Notes under the pieces: model-generated
What the model saw: the letters and a program-made list of their open reading frames with translations, nothing else
What the model was told of the DNA's origin: nothing
Databases searched by the model: none
Shown here: piece by piece, positions 1-8,742 of the stretch
How positions within the stretch are numbered: the stretch's first letter is position 1
Layout of the letters: every line of letters begins with the position of its first letter
Program-made: the position numbers and the translations under genes
NCBI GenBank assembly: GCA_009731375.1
Contig: BJOX01000057.1
Span: 160,184 to 190,384 of the forward strand
Source: Paulinella micropora
Taxonomy: Eukaryota; Cercozoa; Imbricatea; Euglyphida
Direction of reading: 5' to 3'
Length of the DNA stretch: 30,201 nt

Positions 1-533
1 CCCTCACTCTATTTCTCTCTCTCTCTCTCTTTCTCTCTCTACATACATGCATATATATACATGTATACATACACACTTACACACATACATATATATATCC
101 CCCCCCCCCTCACTCTATTTCTCTGTGTGTGTGTGTGTGTGTGTGTGTCTCTCTCTTTCTCTCTCTACATACATGCATATATATACATACATACATACGC
201 ACATACATATATACATACACACACATATGCACATATACATACATATATACACAAATGTTACCACTCTCTTTCTCTCTCTCTCTCTCTCACACACTAAAGT
301 GAATGGGGGTGGGGGGGGGGGGGCTCACTCTATTTCTCTCTGTCTCTCTCTCTCTCTCTCTTTCTCTCTCTACATACATGCATATATATACATGTATACA
401 TACAGACTTACACACATACATATATATATATAATATATATATATACATAGATACATACATACGTACATATACATATATATATATACATACATACATACAT
501 ACATACACATACATACATAGGTACATACATACA

Positions 534-566
<33 letters not shown>

Positions 567-600
567 GCATACATATTACCACACAGAATAATGTAATGAT
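1..600. repeat. Composite CT/GT/TACA simple-sequence block
   Basis: The block is built from a unit that starts CTCACTCTATTTCTCT, passes through a CT or GT run, and ends in CTACATACATGCATATAT plus TACA repeats. It occurs three times in direct order (about 3-98, 109-200 and 324-429), with C or G runs at 99-108 and 304-323 between units. The rest is (TACA)n and (TA)n. Long open frames across it are translations of tetranucleotide repeats and are not genes. Confidence 0.9.
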
Positions 601-616
601 GGATTGGTGAATGCAG

Positions 617-750
617 GTTCAACATGGAAAATGTTGCTGACTACTTTGTAAAAGCATGGATCAGAGAGTATCTGGATATCATGAACAAAGGGTTTCAAGT
701 AGTTGTTGATACGCTCTTAACGCAGTCTAAGCAAAGCAAGAGAATGGAAG
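617..750 (+). CDS. Possible internal exon of an unrecognised gene
   Basis: This 134-bp segment lies between an AG acceptor (GAATGCAG, ending at 616) that follows a TACA array and a consensus donor AAG|GTGAGT at 751. One frame is open throughout and runs on to a TGA at 831-833 if unspliced. The peptide is non-repetitive (MENVADYFVKAWIREYL near the start) and alternates hydrophobic and charged residues, as an alpha-helical exon would. I do not recognise it. The same 'exon next to microsatellite' arrangement is seen in genes A and B. It could also be a chance 69-codon frame starting at the ATG at 624. Confidence 0.3.
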
Positions 751-954
751 GTGAGTTTGTGTACAAGGAGAAGGAGCCTCCGAAAGTACTAAGTTCTGGG
801 AAGGGCAAAGCTACACGACAGAACAAACAGTGAATAGTTTTTTAAAATAGTCGCTGATACATTCATAAAGCAGATTAAGAAAATCAATATAATGAAATGG
901 AATTAGTTATGAAGTAGATAATATTAAATTGATTAAATTTTTTATTACATTATA

Positions 955-1740
955 ATAGTGTTCCGGAAATAGTGTTCATATGTACTTTAGTAGTTTCATA
1001 CTATAAATAGCTAGTGATAGTTAATCACTTAAGTAGCTCGCTTTGCAGTTTATATTAATATTCCAGAAACAAAATAGTATAAGTCAATTTTAATTTAGAT
1101 TTATCGATTCCAGCAATTACAGTGTTTAAAAACACTATATATTTTAAAATATTAATAATTTGAAATCAATATCAAAATTGTTATAACAAATCTGTATGGT
1201 TTGTGTTAATATTCATATTACTGAAACAGAATCATCTAATAAAGTTCAATTTATATCAAGTTTACTATGATCAATTAAAACAATGACAATCTTGAACAGC
1301 ACTACTAAAAATATAGTTTTATATATTAATATCAAAATGTTTTTCATTCAATTAATTTAATATTGTGGAAACAAAATAGTATAAGTAAATTTCAATTTAG
1401 ATTTATTGATTCAAGCAATTACAATGTCTAAAAACAGTATATATTCTAATATATGATTAATTTGAAATCAATATTACAATTATTTCATTAAATTTATATA
1501 GTTTGTGTTAACTTAATATTAATAGTAATAAAACAAAATAGTTTAATTAAATTTTAAATTNNNNNNNNNNAATAAAACAAAATAGTTCAATTAAATTTTA
1601 AATTATATCAAGTTTGCTATAATGAATTAAAACAATAACAATCTCTAATAACACTATCGTCTAATAACACAGTAGTTTATATCTGTATTAATGTCAAAGT
1701 ATTTTTCATTAAATTAATTTAATATTCCGGAAACAAAATA
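955..1740. repeat. AT-rich tandem repeat, about 300-bp period
   Basis: The motif GAAACAAAATAGTATAAGT, followed by an AATTTAGATTTAT segment, a CAGCAATTACA-like segment and a TTTGAAATCAATAT segment, occurs at 1066 and again at about 1368, a period of roughly 302 bp. A third start (TTCCGGAAACAAAATA) is at 1725. The copies are clearly diverged. No open frame of note lies in 840-1740. Confidence 0.7.
1561..1570. other. Assembly gap, 10 N
   Basis: The gap is flanked by a 34-bp direct repeat (1527-1560 and 1571-1604) with one difference, as expected when overlapping contig ends were not merged. Confidence 0.95.
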
Positions 1741-1803
1741 CATACATATATATATATATATTCTATATATATATATTATATATATATATATATAGATCGG
1801 TAG

Positions 1804-1834
<31 letters not shown>

Positions 1835-2024
1835 GATAGATAGATAGACAGATAGACAGATAGATAGATAGATAGATAGACAGATAGATATACAGATAGA
1901 TATACAGATAGATATACAGATAGATATACAGATAGATATACAGATAGATAGATAGATAGATAGATAGATATATGGATAGATAGATAGATATATGGATGGA
2001 TGGATAGATAGATAGATAGATAGA
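1741..2024. repeat. (TA)n then (GATA)n array
   Basis: TA-rich sequence runs to about 1796, followed by about 230 bp of GATA repeats with CAGATATA and GGAT variants. It abuts the constant end of the dispersed repeat at 2025. Confidence 0.95.
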
Positions 2025-2534
2025 TGAGATATCGACTAATGTCAGAAAAAAGGATCTTCTGATTTCGTCAACCAAGGAAGTCTGTGGGTAAAGTATTAAC
2101 CCGATGCCCAGCTAAGCCGTGATGTTTGCACGGAAGGGACTGATACAGGCAATACCAAAGCTCCCTAGTACCAGGCGGGGCCAGGGCTCGTTCCATAAGC
2201 GCCCCTTGCAGAACGAGCTCCCACCTCCATTACAGAGGGCCCAGTAAGCAGATGGAGTTTCGAGACTGTTCGACAGTCTAGTATAAACCGACAGAGCACT
2301 GTGGGTTTTATTCCGGGCTCAACAAGCGAGAAAGGGCACCCTGAGGGAACAGGATTGTGCTTCCCGTCGCTATTTCGGCATGTGACTTATAGGCGTATGG
2401 CTAGGCACACATAAGGCACCCCACCACGGGCCCAGCACACCCACACCATCCCCTAATTCTCTGTCTGTCGACAGATGGCACCCATTTCAAAAAACCAAGC
2501 CAAGGGAGGGTCAGTGACACCTCAAGTGGCCTTA
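2025..2534 (-). mobile_element. Dispersed retroposon-like repeat, copy 1 (longest)
   Basis: This roughly 510-bp non-coding repeat has two further copies at 20191-20650 and 27019-27478. All three begin on the + strand with TGAGATATCGACTAATGTC directly after a GATA array. The other end varies: copy 1 carries about 50 extra bases after the shared CACCCATTTCAAAAAACC. A fixed end attached to a simple repeat plus a variable far end fits a SINE or LINE-derived retroposon on the minus strand, with a (TCTA)n tail and 5' truncation. It contains perfect hairpins: GCTCGTTC/GAACGAGC (2186-2193 with 2211-2218) and AGACTGT-TCG-ACAGTCT (2263-2279). I could not find convincing pol III A and B boxes, so the class is open. 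Confidence 0.7.
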
Positions 2535-2563
2535 GATAGATAGATAGATAGATAGATAGGTAA

Positions 2564-2604
<41 letters not shown>

Positions 2605-2668
2605 ACAAGAAGAAGAACAAGAAGAAGAACAAGAACAAGAACAAGAACAAGAAGAAGAAGAAGAACAA

Positions 2669-2699
<31 letters not shown>

Positions 2700-2970
2700 A
2701 AGAAGCAGAAGAAGAAGAAGAAGAAGAAGAAGAAGAAGAAGAAGCAGAAGAAGCAGAAGAAGAAGAAGAAGAAGAAGAAGAAGAAGAAGAAGAAGAAGAA
2801 GAAGAAGAAGAAGAAGAGAAAAAGAAGAAGAAGAAGAAGAAGAAGAAGAAGAAGAAGAATGTGACTTAGTTCTGACTTTACTTCCTGTATAATTTCACTT
2901 TCGATTTCATTAAAGAAGAAGAAGAAGAAGAAGAAGAAGAAGAAGAAGAAGAAGAAGAAGAAGAAGAAGA
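2535..2970. repeat. (TAGA)n, AAGAAC and (GAA)n array
   Basis: TAGA repeats run to about 2603, then AAGAAC and AAG repeats run to the gap. One non-repetitive island of about 50 bp lies at 2860-2911. A purine-only strand this long can form triplex DNA, which may explain why the assembly stops at 2970. Confidence 0.95.
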
Positions 2971-3670
2971 NNNNNNNNNNNNNNNNNNNNNNNNNNNNNN
3001 NNNNNNNNNNNNNNNNNNNNNNNNNNNNNNNNNNNNNNNNNNNNNNNNNNNNNNNNNNNNNNNNNNNNNNNNNNNNNNNNNNNNNNNNNNNNNNNNNNNN
3101 NNNNNNNNNNNNNNNNNNNNNNNNNNNNNNNNNNNNNNNNNNNNNNNNNNNNNNNNNNNNNNNNNNNNNNNNNNNNNNNNNNNNNNNNNNNNNNNNNNNN
3201 NNNNNNNNNNNNNNNNNNNNNNNNNNNNNNNNNNNNNNNNNNNNNNNNNNNNNNNNNNNNNNNNNNNNNNNNNNNNNNNNNNNNNNNNNNNNNNNNNNNN
3301 NNNNNNNNNNNNNNNNNNNNNNNNNNNNNNNNNNNNNNNNNNNNNNNNNNNNNNNNNNNNNNNNNNNNNNNNNNNNNNNNNNNNNNNNNNNNNNNNNNNN
3401 NNNNNNNNNNNNNNNNNNNNNNNNNNNNNNNNNNNNNNNNNNNNNNNNNNNNNNNNNNNNNNNNNNNNNNNNNNNNNNNNNNNNNNNNNNNNNNNNNNNN
3501 NNNNNNNNNNNNNNNNNNNNNNNNNNNNNNNNNNNNNNNNNNNNNNNNNNNNNNNNNNNNNNNNNNNNNNNNNNNNNNNNNNNNNNNNNNNNNNNNNNNN
3601 NNNNNNNNNNNNNNNNNNNNNNNNNNNNNNNNNNNNNNNNNNNNNNNNNNNNNNNNNNNNNNNNNNNNNN
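2971..3670. other. Assembly gap, 700 N
   Basis: Exactly 700 N lie between a GAA array and a run of 14 C. Frames that run through it are meaningless. Confidence 1.
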
Positions 3671-4368
3671 CCCCCCCCCCCCCCATTCACTTTAGTGTGT
3701 GTGTGAGAGAGAGAGAGAGATAAAGAGAGTGGTAACATCTGTGTATATATGTATGTATGTGTGCATATGTGTGTGTATGTATATATGTATGTGCGTATGT
3801 ATGTATGTATTGTATGTAAGTATGTACGTATGTATTGTATGTAAGTATGTACGTATGTATGCACGAACGTATGTACGTATGTCTGTATGTATGTATGTAT
3901 ATGACATGTATATATATATATGTATGTATGGCTGTGTATGTATGAGAGAGCGAAAGAAAGAGAGACCCAGAGAGAGAGAGAGAGAGATAGAGAGAGAGAC
4001 TTTAGTGTGGTAATATGTAGAGAAACTTTAGTGTGGTAATATGTAGAGAAACTTTAGTGTGGTAATATGTGTTACGTATGGACGTATGTATGTATGTATG
4101 TATGTATGTATGTATGTATGTACGTATGTACATATGTATGTACGTATTTATGTATGTACGTAAATACTTTGTATGTATGGTATGTATGTATGTATGTATG
4201 TACGTACGTATGTACACATGTATGTACGTATTTATGTATGTACGTAAATACTTTGTATGTATGGTATGTATGGTATGTATGTATGTATGTATGTATGTAT
4301 GTACGTATGTATGTATGTATGTCTGTATGTATATAACAGATATAGAGAAGAGAGACAGAGAGAGAGAC

Positions 4369-4401
<33 letters not shown>

Positions 4402-4480
4402 AAGAGAGAGAGACAGAGAGAGAGACAGAGAGAGAGAGAGAGGAGAAAGAGGACAGAGCAGAGAGAGAGACAGACATCTC
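3671..4480. repeat. Poly-C, GTAT and GA arrays; inverted copy of 181-312
   Basis: 3671-3810 is the reverse complement of about 181-312 with few differences: C run, ATTCACTTTAGTGTG, GA run, GGTAACA, then GTAT variants. The rest is (GTAT)n, including an 84-bp tandem duplication around TACGTATTTATGTATG (4141 and 4225), followed by a (GA)n tract from 4340 to 4480. No gene is seen. Confidence 0.9.
3999..4070. repeat. 26-bp tandem repeat, 2.8 copies
   Basis: Units start at 3999, 4025 and 4051, each beginning ACTTTAGTGTGGTAATATGT. The core TTTAGTGTG also occurs at the inverted-repeat junctions near 290 and 3690, so it belongs to the local repeat family. Confidence 0.9.
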
Positions 4481-4627
4481 TGCCACTGCGTTGTCATAAC
4501 CTTCCTTTAGTAAACGCCCTCTTTGGGCCTCAATCTAAAACACCAAACAAAAATTCTTGTGCAACACACGAAATGAAAGTTACCTCTTGTTGGTGTTGTC
4601 GTTTGACTGCGTCTTCCACAGCCGTAT

Positions 4628-4951
4628 TTATTGCAGTCTGCAAAGACTCCGTACGATGTCTTCGAAAACAGGACCCACCACGGTTTGCAGTTTATTCGCC
4701 AACGAAGACAAATACTTGTCTACGACCTCTTGCGACGACCCCTCCGATACACTGTGCACAACCGCCTTATCCATGATTTTGGGAATCTCTGTTTCCATGA
4801 CTTTGCCCAACATCGGTGATATTTCTCGGTGAAATCTGTCGTTCACATTTTGTACATCCTGGTCGAGTTTTAAGACTCTTTGGGACAAAAGGTCCCACTC
4901 TTCTTCGCTGTATCCATTATCGCTGTAATCTTCTTGCGATGCTTGGCTTTC
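4628..4951 (-). pseudogene. Host gene fragment beside the retrotransposon
   Basis: An open frame of 107 codons ends in TAA at 4628-4630. It has no ATG until 4811-4813, and its upstream limit (stop at 4952-4954) lies just before the retrotransposon target duplication. The peptide is acidic at first (DNGYSEEEWDLL), then amphipathic and probably helical (MLGKVMETEIPKIMDKAV; LANKLQTVVGPVFEDIV). I do not recognise the family. The helices faintly recall C-terminal regions of mRNA-decapping scaffold proteins (EDC4/Varicose), but not enough to name it. It is probably part of a gene whose 5' part lies beyond the element near 15610. The calling of a stop-terminated fragment rather than an intact exon is an inference. 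Confidence 0.4.
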
Positions 4952-4955
4952 TTAC

Positions 4956-4959
4956 TTGC
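4956..4959. other. Target-site duplication, left copy (TTGC)
   Basis: TTGC precedes the 5' LTR and recurs directly after the 3' LTR at 15582-15585. Four bases is a normal length for Ty3/gypsy integrases. Confidence 0.85.
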
Positions 4960-5196
4960 TGTAGGCATCACCCCCCGGATAGCCGGTAAAAAATACCTTT
5001 TCCTGGTGACAGGTGCACCAGCTTGTTTTTCAGTATTATTTGTCCGGATTGGACCTGATGCCATTTTATTCCTGGTCTGTTGCCGTTTTCCTTTTTGGCT
5101 TCACTGAGCTAATACAACGAGACATCATTCTCATTCTTGAGGACTGTGTTTGGTTGTATTACCGACTTTTTACGAGCTATCGTTGGGGGCATTACA
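4960..5196 (+). repeat. 5' LTR
   Basis: The 237-bp LTR begins TGTAGGCATCACC and ends GGGGGCATTACA, with TG...CA termini. Against the 3' LTR I count six substitutions plus one C indel. A region of LTR homology this short must hold promoter, R and polyadenylation signals. I see no clear TATA box. Confidence 0.97.
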
Positions 5197-5982
5197 TTTG
5201 GAGTCCACATCACTAGGGTGATTTCTTTCTGCTTTGCCACACAGGCAACAGAGTGAATTTTCACTGACCTGTCTCACACGGGGACGTCAGACGAAAACAA
5301 ATACTCCAACACAGCTCCCTCATAACTCTTTCACAAAACAAATAATTTGATTGGTCTCAAGCAGGTGTCTCGTACCCTCTAGCCCAATCAGTATCTGTGT
5401 GCTCACAAGGAGACATCAGATACAAACTCTCTGTCGTTCTTGCTGTTCTCACACAGAGACCAAGAAGAAGGAGGTGGACAGAAGAGTGAAGGAACACACA
5501 CAAAACACAAACAAGCATAGGGACAGGAGCACAACACTCTACCCTTCTAGTTTGTGCATTTATCTGCATTATCTCACACATACGTCAGAGTATTTTTGCA
5601 AATCTCTGATCGTTTTCTAAAGGTAGGTCTGAGAACCTATCCGACCGACTGTCGACTTCTCAAGGAGAGCTTTTCTAGCTTCTCTATTACTATCTGTGTG
5701 TAGGTCCAAGTGCCTCATACTAGATACAATATAGAAAAGAAGGAGGAGAAAGTAATCTGAGTAAGGAGAACAAGAAATCGGAGAAAGTCTCAAAGACTAT
5801 TTTTCTCAAACAAAAACAAACATACAAACAGTGTTTCATAGAGGACAGGGAATCTTATCCTACCCTCTCTATTAGTTTCTCTCTTCACTAGTCAATCGAC
5901 TGAAGGAGGAACAGAACACAAACGAACAAAAACCAAACATAGGAGCTGACACTGTCCTCCTGTTGATCACTACTACGACATC
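5197..5982 (+). other. Untranslated leader of the retrotransposon
   Basis: This is 786 nt between the LTR and the gag ATG. It is rich in CACA, GAAGGAGGA and ACAAACAAAC stretches. It has no convincing coding frame: the open frames present start at non-ATG codons. It is long for the group and would place gag far from the cap, so packaging signals or internal initiation may lie here, but nothing specific is visible. Confidence 0.7.
5199..5216 (+). other. Candidate primer-binding site
   Basis: TGGAGTCCACATCACTAG begins two bases after the LTR. The leading TGG matches a tRNA 3' CCA end. I cannot match the remainder to a specific tRNA from memory. Confidence 0.5.
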
Positions 5983-8679
5983 ATGTCGACAGAGACCGCC
6001 GAAGTGAGTGAATTCTCGGAGGCAGATCAAAGAAGAGAAGAAGAAGAAGCAGGAGGAGGAGGAGGAAGAGGATTGAATGAAGGAGGAGGAGGAGGATTGA
6101 ATGAAGGAGGAGGAGGAGATGAAGGAGTAGGAGGAGGAGTAGAAGAGGGCTGGGATGATGAAGGAAGATATGGAGGAGACGAAGATGAAGGAGGATTTGA
6201 ACAAGAAGAGACGGGAGGAGGAGGAGCATATGGTAATCCCTTACCACCTGCCTACACGGGAGGAGGAGGACGAAAAATGATCGACTTGATTCATAGTGAT
6301 GGAGAGGAGATCACAGTGGAGGAACAACAGTGGGTGCAAGACCACTATGACCTCACTAAAGAAGAGTTTGATAACAAGATGGGGGTAGAGAAGGATACCT
6401 ATGTGTGGATCCCTCAGGATCAAAGAAGAGAGAAAAGTCGTGCTAAAAAGGATGTCTATATCCTATTATCAAACACAGCACAGCTCCTCGGCAAACTGGT
6501 CTCTGATCCAGAAGAGAGAAAGAAGATACAGCATATCAAGTTTGGGGACACACACACCCACCTTGAATTACTCGATGCTATCTTTGGGGTGTACACTCAA
6601 ACCCTGATTTGGGAACGTACATACGGCCCACGATGTGAGGGTTACCTCCAGTACACAAACCCAAGAGCAACGGCCAGATTCCTCGCGACTGGTCAGGAGG
6701 CAGTCGATGTAACAAAAATGAAGACCAATCTGGGTTCGAAAAACTCGAGTGGCATATTTCATTTTTTTACAATGGAAATAAAGGCCTTGGAGGAGGGGAA
6801 GGCAGAGATGGAAAAAAGCATTAAGGCAGCAGGAGAAACTCATCCTGTGATTGATGAGTTAGAGAAGACCGACAGAGTTCTGACCAAGATCAGACTGTTG
6901 ATGGGTGCGTTACTGCACAAGGAGGCATGGAAGAGATGGATTCCTACCAAGGATCACTCTGTCCTTAAATCACTTAGTAACGCACCACCGGTCGCCAACA
7001 AAGCAGGTGTTGACCAATATGTGGAGAAATATAATTTTCTCAGATCTGCTTCTGAATTGGTGGCCTTTATCACTCATGCTCAAAAGCTGGTGATATCTGA
7101 GAAGAAGAAGGCGAAAGAGAATGAGGAGTTCGAGAAGACGATGAGACTGGAAAGAATGAAAGCAAAAGTGAGTGGTGCAAAGACACACCCTCCGACATAT
7201 TTGACCCCACCAGCTCCTGCCCCACCAGCCCCTGCACCCTCGGGCTCAACTACGGTGGTGGTCACAAACACGGAGAAGAAGGACAGACAGAACATCATAA
7301 ATGCCTTCAAGGGGAAGAAAGGAGGAGTGGCAAGTCTCATGCTATATGCCAAGACGAGCTCAGACAAAGACTCTGATGCTTCGCTTTTGAGCAAGCTCAA
7401 AGAGATCAATGCCTGCATGAAGGCTTTTCCTTGCGACGAAACGCAGGAATACGAGGCCCTTGTTACTGTTTTTGACCAATCTCTAGTCTCGGAGGGATTT
7501 GATCTGACACAGTACAAGTTTTTGAGAAAGAAGGAGGAGATTAAGAGAAACAATGCAACAGGCCTAGACGCTCAGTGTGAACTGGCGGTGGCCACACTCA
7601 TTTCATATTTTCAATCTCATGGATACCAGCATCTCTGCACTGGTACTCTCATAGGATTTGAAATCTTTGAGACAGTGGCGATGAGTTTGAGGAGTGCTGT
7701 TGGCTTGGCGGCGACCCTTACGGAGGTAGTTTCCTCCTATGGGCTATTCTATGGCCGCAAGTCGATCATCCTCTATTTCTTTTCGGCGTTACACACAGTT
7801 AACCCGAGTAAGCTTACTCAGCTCATACAACAATGCTCGACGTTTAGCTCAGTGAAGTCCAAGAACTTCCTCGAGACACACGTGTTCGAAAATACGGTTC
7901 AAAGCGTTGCTCCGTCAGCACTGTTTCAAGAAGTGATGAGTGCATGCTCAAACATGGACTCGCTCACGGAGGCACATACGGCACAGGCAGGCGGTGTACC
8001 TGTTGGCGCACAAGCCACGTACACAAACAGAGTTGCCGGTTGGAAGAGACAGAGAGAGCCAGACCTGAAGACCGCATGTTGGAGGTGGTTCGCGGGCTTG
8101 CAGTGTAAGGCACAGATGGAGAACAGAGACTGCTCTTTCAATCATGATAGGCAGAACCCAACAGCAAGGGCAAATTTTCTGAGCAGGACGGAAGGCAAGG
8201 AACCGGGCCTTTTCAATATGCTTCAGATTGCCGCTGTGAACGAAGGTTGGTATGCCAATATGTGTGATGATGAGGAGTTACGAGAGGCAATCATTACCTA
8301 CATGAAGAGGATGAAGGAGAAGAAGGAGGAAAGGGAGAGACAAAAGAACTTAAAGGCCTCTCAAAGAGGACGAGAAGGAGGAGCAGGAGCAGGAGGAGGA
8401 GGAGGAGGAGGAGGAGGAGGACGAGGACGAGGAACATGGAGAGGAGCCTCGAGGTGGCAGGGAACCCCTCAGAGAGGAAGAGGAGGAGGTCGGGGATATA
8501 CCCCTTATGGAGGGAGAGCTGTTCGAGCTCCAGCCCCCCCACCCAGAGGAGGAGGAGGCTCGTGGGCAAGCTCCAACCCAAATTTCGGTCGAGCTCAGGC
8601 CTACAACACTGCCTCGGAGACCGATACGTCATCCTACCCGGACACTACTCAAGGTAATCGTTTCGAGGTGGTGGAATGA
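5983..8679 (+). CDS. gag: Gag-like structural protein with CCCH finger and RGG tail
   Basis: The frame is 898 codons from an ATG in a good context (ATC ATG, purine at -3) to TGA at 8677-8679. Residues about 20-95 are a Gly/Glu-rich low-complexity region. About 100-390 and 430-680 are mainly helical, charged regions, likely matrix/capsid-like, joined by a Pro-Ala stretch (LTPPAPAPPAPAPSG) near 405. A zinc-finger pattern C699-X8-C708-X8-C717-X3-H721 follows, then an Arg-Gly-rich tail (about 790-870, RGRGTWRG, GGRGYTPYGGR), which would bind RNA. Typical Ty3/gypsy Gag is 300-500 residues with a CX2CX4HX4C knuckle, so both the size and the finger type are unusual. Identity rests on position before pol and on the basic nucleic-acid-binding C terminus, since the capsid fold cannot be confirmed by eye. 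Confidence 0.85.
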   Translation: MSTETAEVSEFSEADQRREEEEAGGGGGRGLNEGGGGGLNEGGGGDEGVGGGVEEGWDDEGRYGGDEDEGGFEQEETGGGGAYGNPLPPAYTGGGGRKMIDLIHSDGEEITVEEQQWVQDHYDLTKEEFDNKMGVEKDTYVWIPQDQRREKSRAKKDVYILLSNTAQLLGKLVSDPEERKKIQHIKFGDTHTHLELLDAIFGVYTQTLIWERTYGPRCEGYLQYTNPRATARFLATGQEAVDVTKMKTNLGSKNSSGIFHFFTMEIKALEEGKAEMEKSIKAAGETHPVIDELEKTDRVLTKIRLLMGALLHKEAWKRWIPTKDHSVLKSLSNAPPVANKAGVDQYVEKYNFLRSASELVAFITHAQKLVISEKKKAKENEEFEKTMRLERMKAKVSGAKTHPPTYLTPPAPAPPAPAPSGSTTVVVTNTEKKDRQNIINAFKGKKGGVASLMLYAKTSSDKDSDASLLSKLKEINACMKAFPCDETQEYEALVTVFDQSLVSEGFDLTQYKFLRKKEEIKRNNATGLDAQCELAVATLISYFQSHGYQHLCTGTLIGFEIFETVAMSLRSAVGLAATLTEVVSSYGLFYGRKSIILYFFSALHTVNPSKLTQLIQQCSTFSSVKSKNFLETHVFENTVQSVAPSALFQEVMSACSNMDSLTEAHTAQAGGVPVGAQATYTNRVAGWKRQREPDLKTACWRWFAGLQCKAQMENRDCSFNHDRQNPTARANFLSRTEGKEPGLFNMLQIAAVNEGWYANMCDDEELREAIITYMKRMKEKKEERERQKNLKASQRGREGGAGAGGGGGGGGGGRGRGTWRGASRWQGTPQRGRGGGRGYTPYGGRAVRAPAPPPRGGGGSWASSNPNFGRAQAYNTASETDTSSYPDTTQGNRFEVVE

Positions 8680-8742
8680 CTGGAGGGGGAAGAAGAGAGG
8701 AAGGAGAAGACTGTGAAGTTTAACCCTAAAGTCACAGTGCTT
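8677..8742 (+). promoter_or_regulatory. Candidate gag-pol stop-readthrough signal
   Basis: Gag ends GAA TGA CTG GAG, and pol continues in the same frame with no further stop until 14493. UGA followed by C, especially CU, is a leaky termination context. Downstream is a purine-rich spacer of 30 nt, then a hairpin. The 7-bp stem ACTGTGA (8710-8716) pairs with TCACAGT (8732-8738), AAG/CTT can extend it past a one-base bulge, and an inner TTTA/TAAA stem has an ACCC loop. Gammaretroviruses use stop readthrough with a downstream RNA structure. That comparison is family knowledge, and activity here is inferred. Confidence 0.65.

Noticed and set aside
1776-2075. Long frames rich in [28 protein letters not shown] or EREREER patterns across the window
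   Set aside because: They are translations of GATA, TACA, GAT and GA repeats. Such arrays stay open in several frames at once and show no coding bias.
2878-3864. A 328-codon minus-strand frame
   Set aside because: Most of it is the 700-N gap. The rest is microsatellite.
5199-5216. Naming the primer tRNA
   Set aside because: The bases after TGG do not match any tRNA 3' end I can recall with certainty.
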